A stretch of DNA of 54,366 nucleotides from Nostoc sp. NMS8 (GTDB lineage Bacteria > Cyanobacteriota > Cyanobacteriia > Cyanobacteriales > Nostocaceae), in the NCBI RefSeq assembly GCF_017115045.1, contig NZ_JABXKK010000039.1, positions 12,940 through 67,305 on the forward strand, given 5' to 3'. The notes beneath the pieces are model-generated. The model was not told the DNA's origin. It worked only from the letters and a program-made list of their open reading frames with translations, and did no database searches. How positions within the stretch are numbered: position 1 is the first letter of the stretch; the number at the start of each line of letters is the position of its first letter. A program made the position numbers and the translations under genes. Positions 54,247-54,366 of this stretch are shown piece by piece.

Positions 54247-54366
54247 CAGCAGCTAGCAAACCAGTTTCTTAAATGTTGAGGATTTATTAAATCGAGTGCA
54301 GATGAGATTAGTTTATCAACCATTTCTGTTGTAGTTGGAGCAAAACTGCGTAAAAAAGATTTAAGT
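54242..54366 (-). pseudogene. Transposase C-terminal fragment (IS630-like), runs off the window
   Basis: The - strand frame reads LKSFLRSFAPTTTEMVDKLI, then SSALDLINPQHLRNWFASCC, and continues into the neighbouring element's terminal repeat. The NPQHLRNWFASCCY ending is typical of IS630-group transposases in Nostoc. The last codons appear to have been replaced by the ISKra4-like insertion. The 5' part lies outside the window. Confidence 0.5.

Overview
The window comes from a filamentous, probably heterocyst-forming cyanobacterium of the Nostoc/Anabaena type. The evidence is frequent GCGATCGC octamers (HIP1), NDH-1 CO2-uptake genes, a CruP-like carotenoid protein, XisH/XisI proteins, many dispersed palindromic repeats and short tandem repeats, and A-domain and tailoring types familiar from cyanobacterial peptide synthetases. 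No tRNA, rRNA or CRISPR array was recognised.

Layout. 1-17597 is the 3' part of a nonribosomal (depsi)peptide cluster on the + strand. It holds a truncated A-KR-PCP module, a C-(dead A)-A-KR-PCP monomodule, and a C-A-PCP-C-A-PCP-TE termination protein. The two A-KR units look like alpha-keto-acid activating and reducing units, so two hydroxy acids are expected, followed by Gln (code DAWQFGLIDK) and a Leu-like residue (DAWSLGNVVK), then release by the TE. 17600-25000 is a housekeeping stretch: CHAD protein, NIL-ferredoxin, a secreted Thr/Asn/Gly repeat protein, an L,D-transpeptidase, an exported protein, a membrane protein and CruP. 25200-28000 holds a large pentapeptide-repeat membrane protein, a 21-bp tandem array and a MITE. 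28000-34270 is a CO2-uptake operon: ndhF, a Tat-exported beta-carbonic anhydrase, ndhD and a CO2-hydration (Cup/Chp) gene. 34400-36000 is a decayed SWIM/SNF2 gene pair. 36400-43230 has cell-wall or envelope genes: polysaccharide deacetylase, beta-lactamase-like hydrolase, SpoIID and a VWA/PEP-CTERM-like membrane protein.

43230-49830 is the accessory island of most interest. It has a second 21-bp array, xisHI and a toxin-antitoxin pair lying in two tandem cassettes with shared flanks, a giant LRR-Roc-COR GTPase, and a second PIN toxin-antitoxin pair. The rest carries a secreted adenosine-deaminase-like enzyme, two small genes, and an IS graveyard at the right edge.

Two observations stand out. 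First, the pentapeptide protein and the LRR-Roc protein, about 20 kb apart, end in similar ~135-residue modules. Each module begins at an in-frame ATG preceded by a Shine-Dalgarno-like sequence with exactly 8 nt spacing, which suggests a shared effector module that may also be made as a free polypeptide. Second, the xisHI pair and the PIN toxin pair are each bracketed by the same ~87-bp upstream and 52-bp downstream sequences, as if unrelated gene pairs had been swapped into a common frame.
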